A stretch of 5,678 nt of DNA, taken from assembly GCA_016283985.1 (NCBI GenBank), contig JAEENZ010000065.1, positions 1-5,678 on the forward strand. Direction: 5' to 3'. The translations under genes and the position numbers were made by a program. The notes beneath the pieces were generated by a model that saw nothing but the letters and a program-made list of their open reading frames with translations, had not been told where the DNA came from and made no database searches. The DNA comes from Bacteroidales bacterium (GTDB lineage Bacteria > Bacteroidota > Bacteroidia > Bacteroidales > UBA932). The first letter of the stretch is position 1. The number at the start of each line of letters is the position of its first letter. Positions 5,672 through 5,678 of this stretch are shown here, one piece after another.

Positions 5672-5678
5672 ATGAAAC
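5672..5678 (+). CDS. Start of a divergent gene, cut by the window edge
   Basis: Only ATG AAA and one further base are visible. The start is supported by the promoter-like elements at 5608-5638 and by an in-frame TAA at 5666-5668 that rules out earlier starts. The product cannot be named. Given the shared control region it could encode a regulator of the operon, but that is a guess. Confidence 0.35.

Noticed and set aside
1..5678. CRISPR arrays, tRNA, insertion sequences or attachment sites
   Set aside because: No repeated spacer-like array, tRNA-like fold, transposase fragment or flanking terminal repeats were seen anywhere in the window.

Overview
The window most likely comes from the chromosome of an anaerobic or microaerophilic member of the Bacteroidota (Bacteroidales-like). 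Three things point there: promoter elements of the Bacteroidota type (TAnnTTTG -7 boxes, an exact TATCTTTG and a near match TACCTTTA) in the only long intergenic region; no Shine-Dalgarno sequence at the lead gene of the operon; and a lipoprotein glycoside hydrolase of a kind common in that phylum. This is inference from short signals. No rRNA or marker gene is present, so genus cannot be given.

Layout, right to left. Positions 5593-5671 hold two divergent promoters and two perfect palindromes that share the pattern TTATC-N7-GATAA. A rightward gene probably begins at 5672 and runs off the window. Leftward from 5592 to 651 runs a tight five-gene operon, with every junction overlapping or 1 base apart: HdrC-like (236 aa), HdrB-like (356 aa), short HdrA-like flavoprotein (339 aa), a second small HdrC-like ferredoxin (about 112 aa), and a 602-aa membrane protein that joins a heme-b-type (HdrE/NarI/DsrM-like) membrane domain to two 4Fe-4S sites and two complete CCG domains (HdrD/DsrK-like). 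A 100-base gap (551-650) contains a strong hairpin. A partial lipoprotein glycoside hydrolase then runs leftward off the window.

How the genes may work together (inference): the soluble HdrC-HdrB-HdrA set plus the small ferredoxin could carry electrons between an unknown cytoplasmic donor or acceptor and the membrane HdrED-like protein, which would exchange them with menaquinone. The gene order C-B-A-C followed by a CCG protein resembles the sulfur-oxidation sHdr order (C1-B1-A-hyp-C2-B2), with the last B-type subunit replaced by a membrane-anchored fusion. Nothing in the window shows the substrate. Bacteroidota are not expected to use coenzymes M and B, so true heterodisulfide reductase activity is unlikely.
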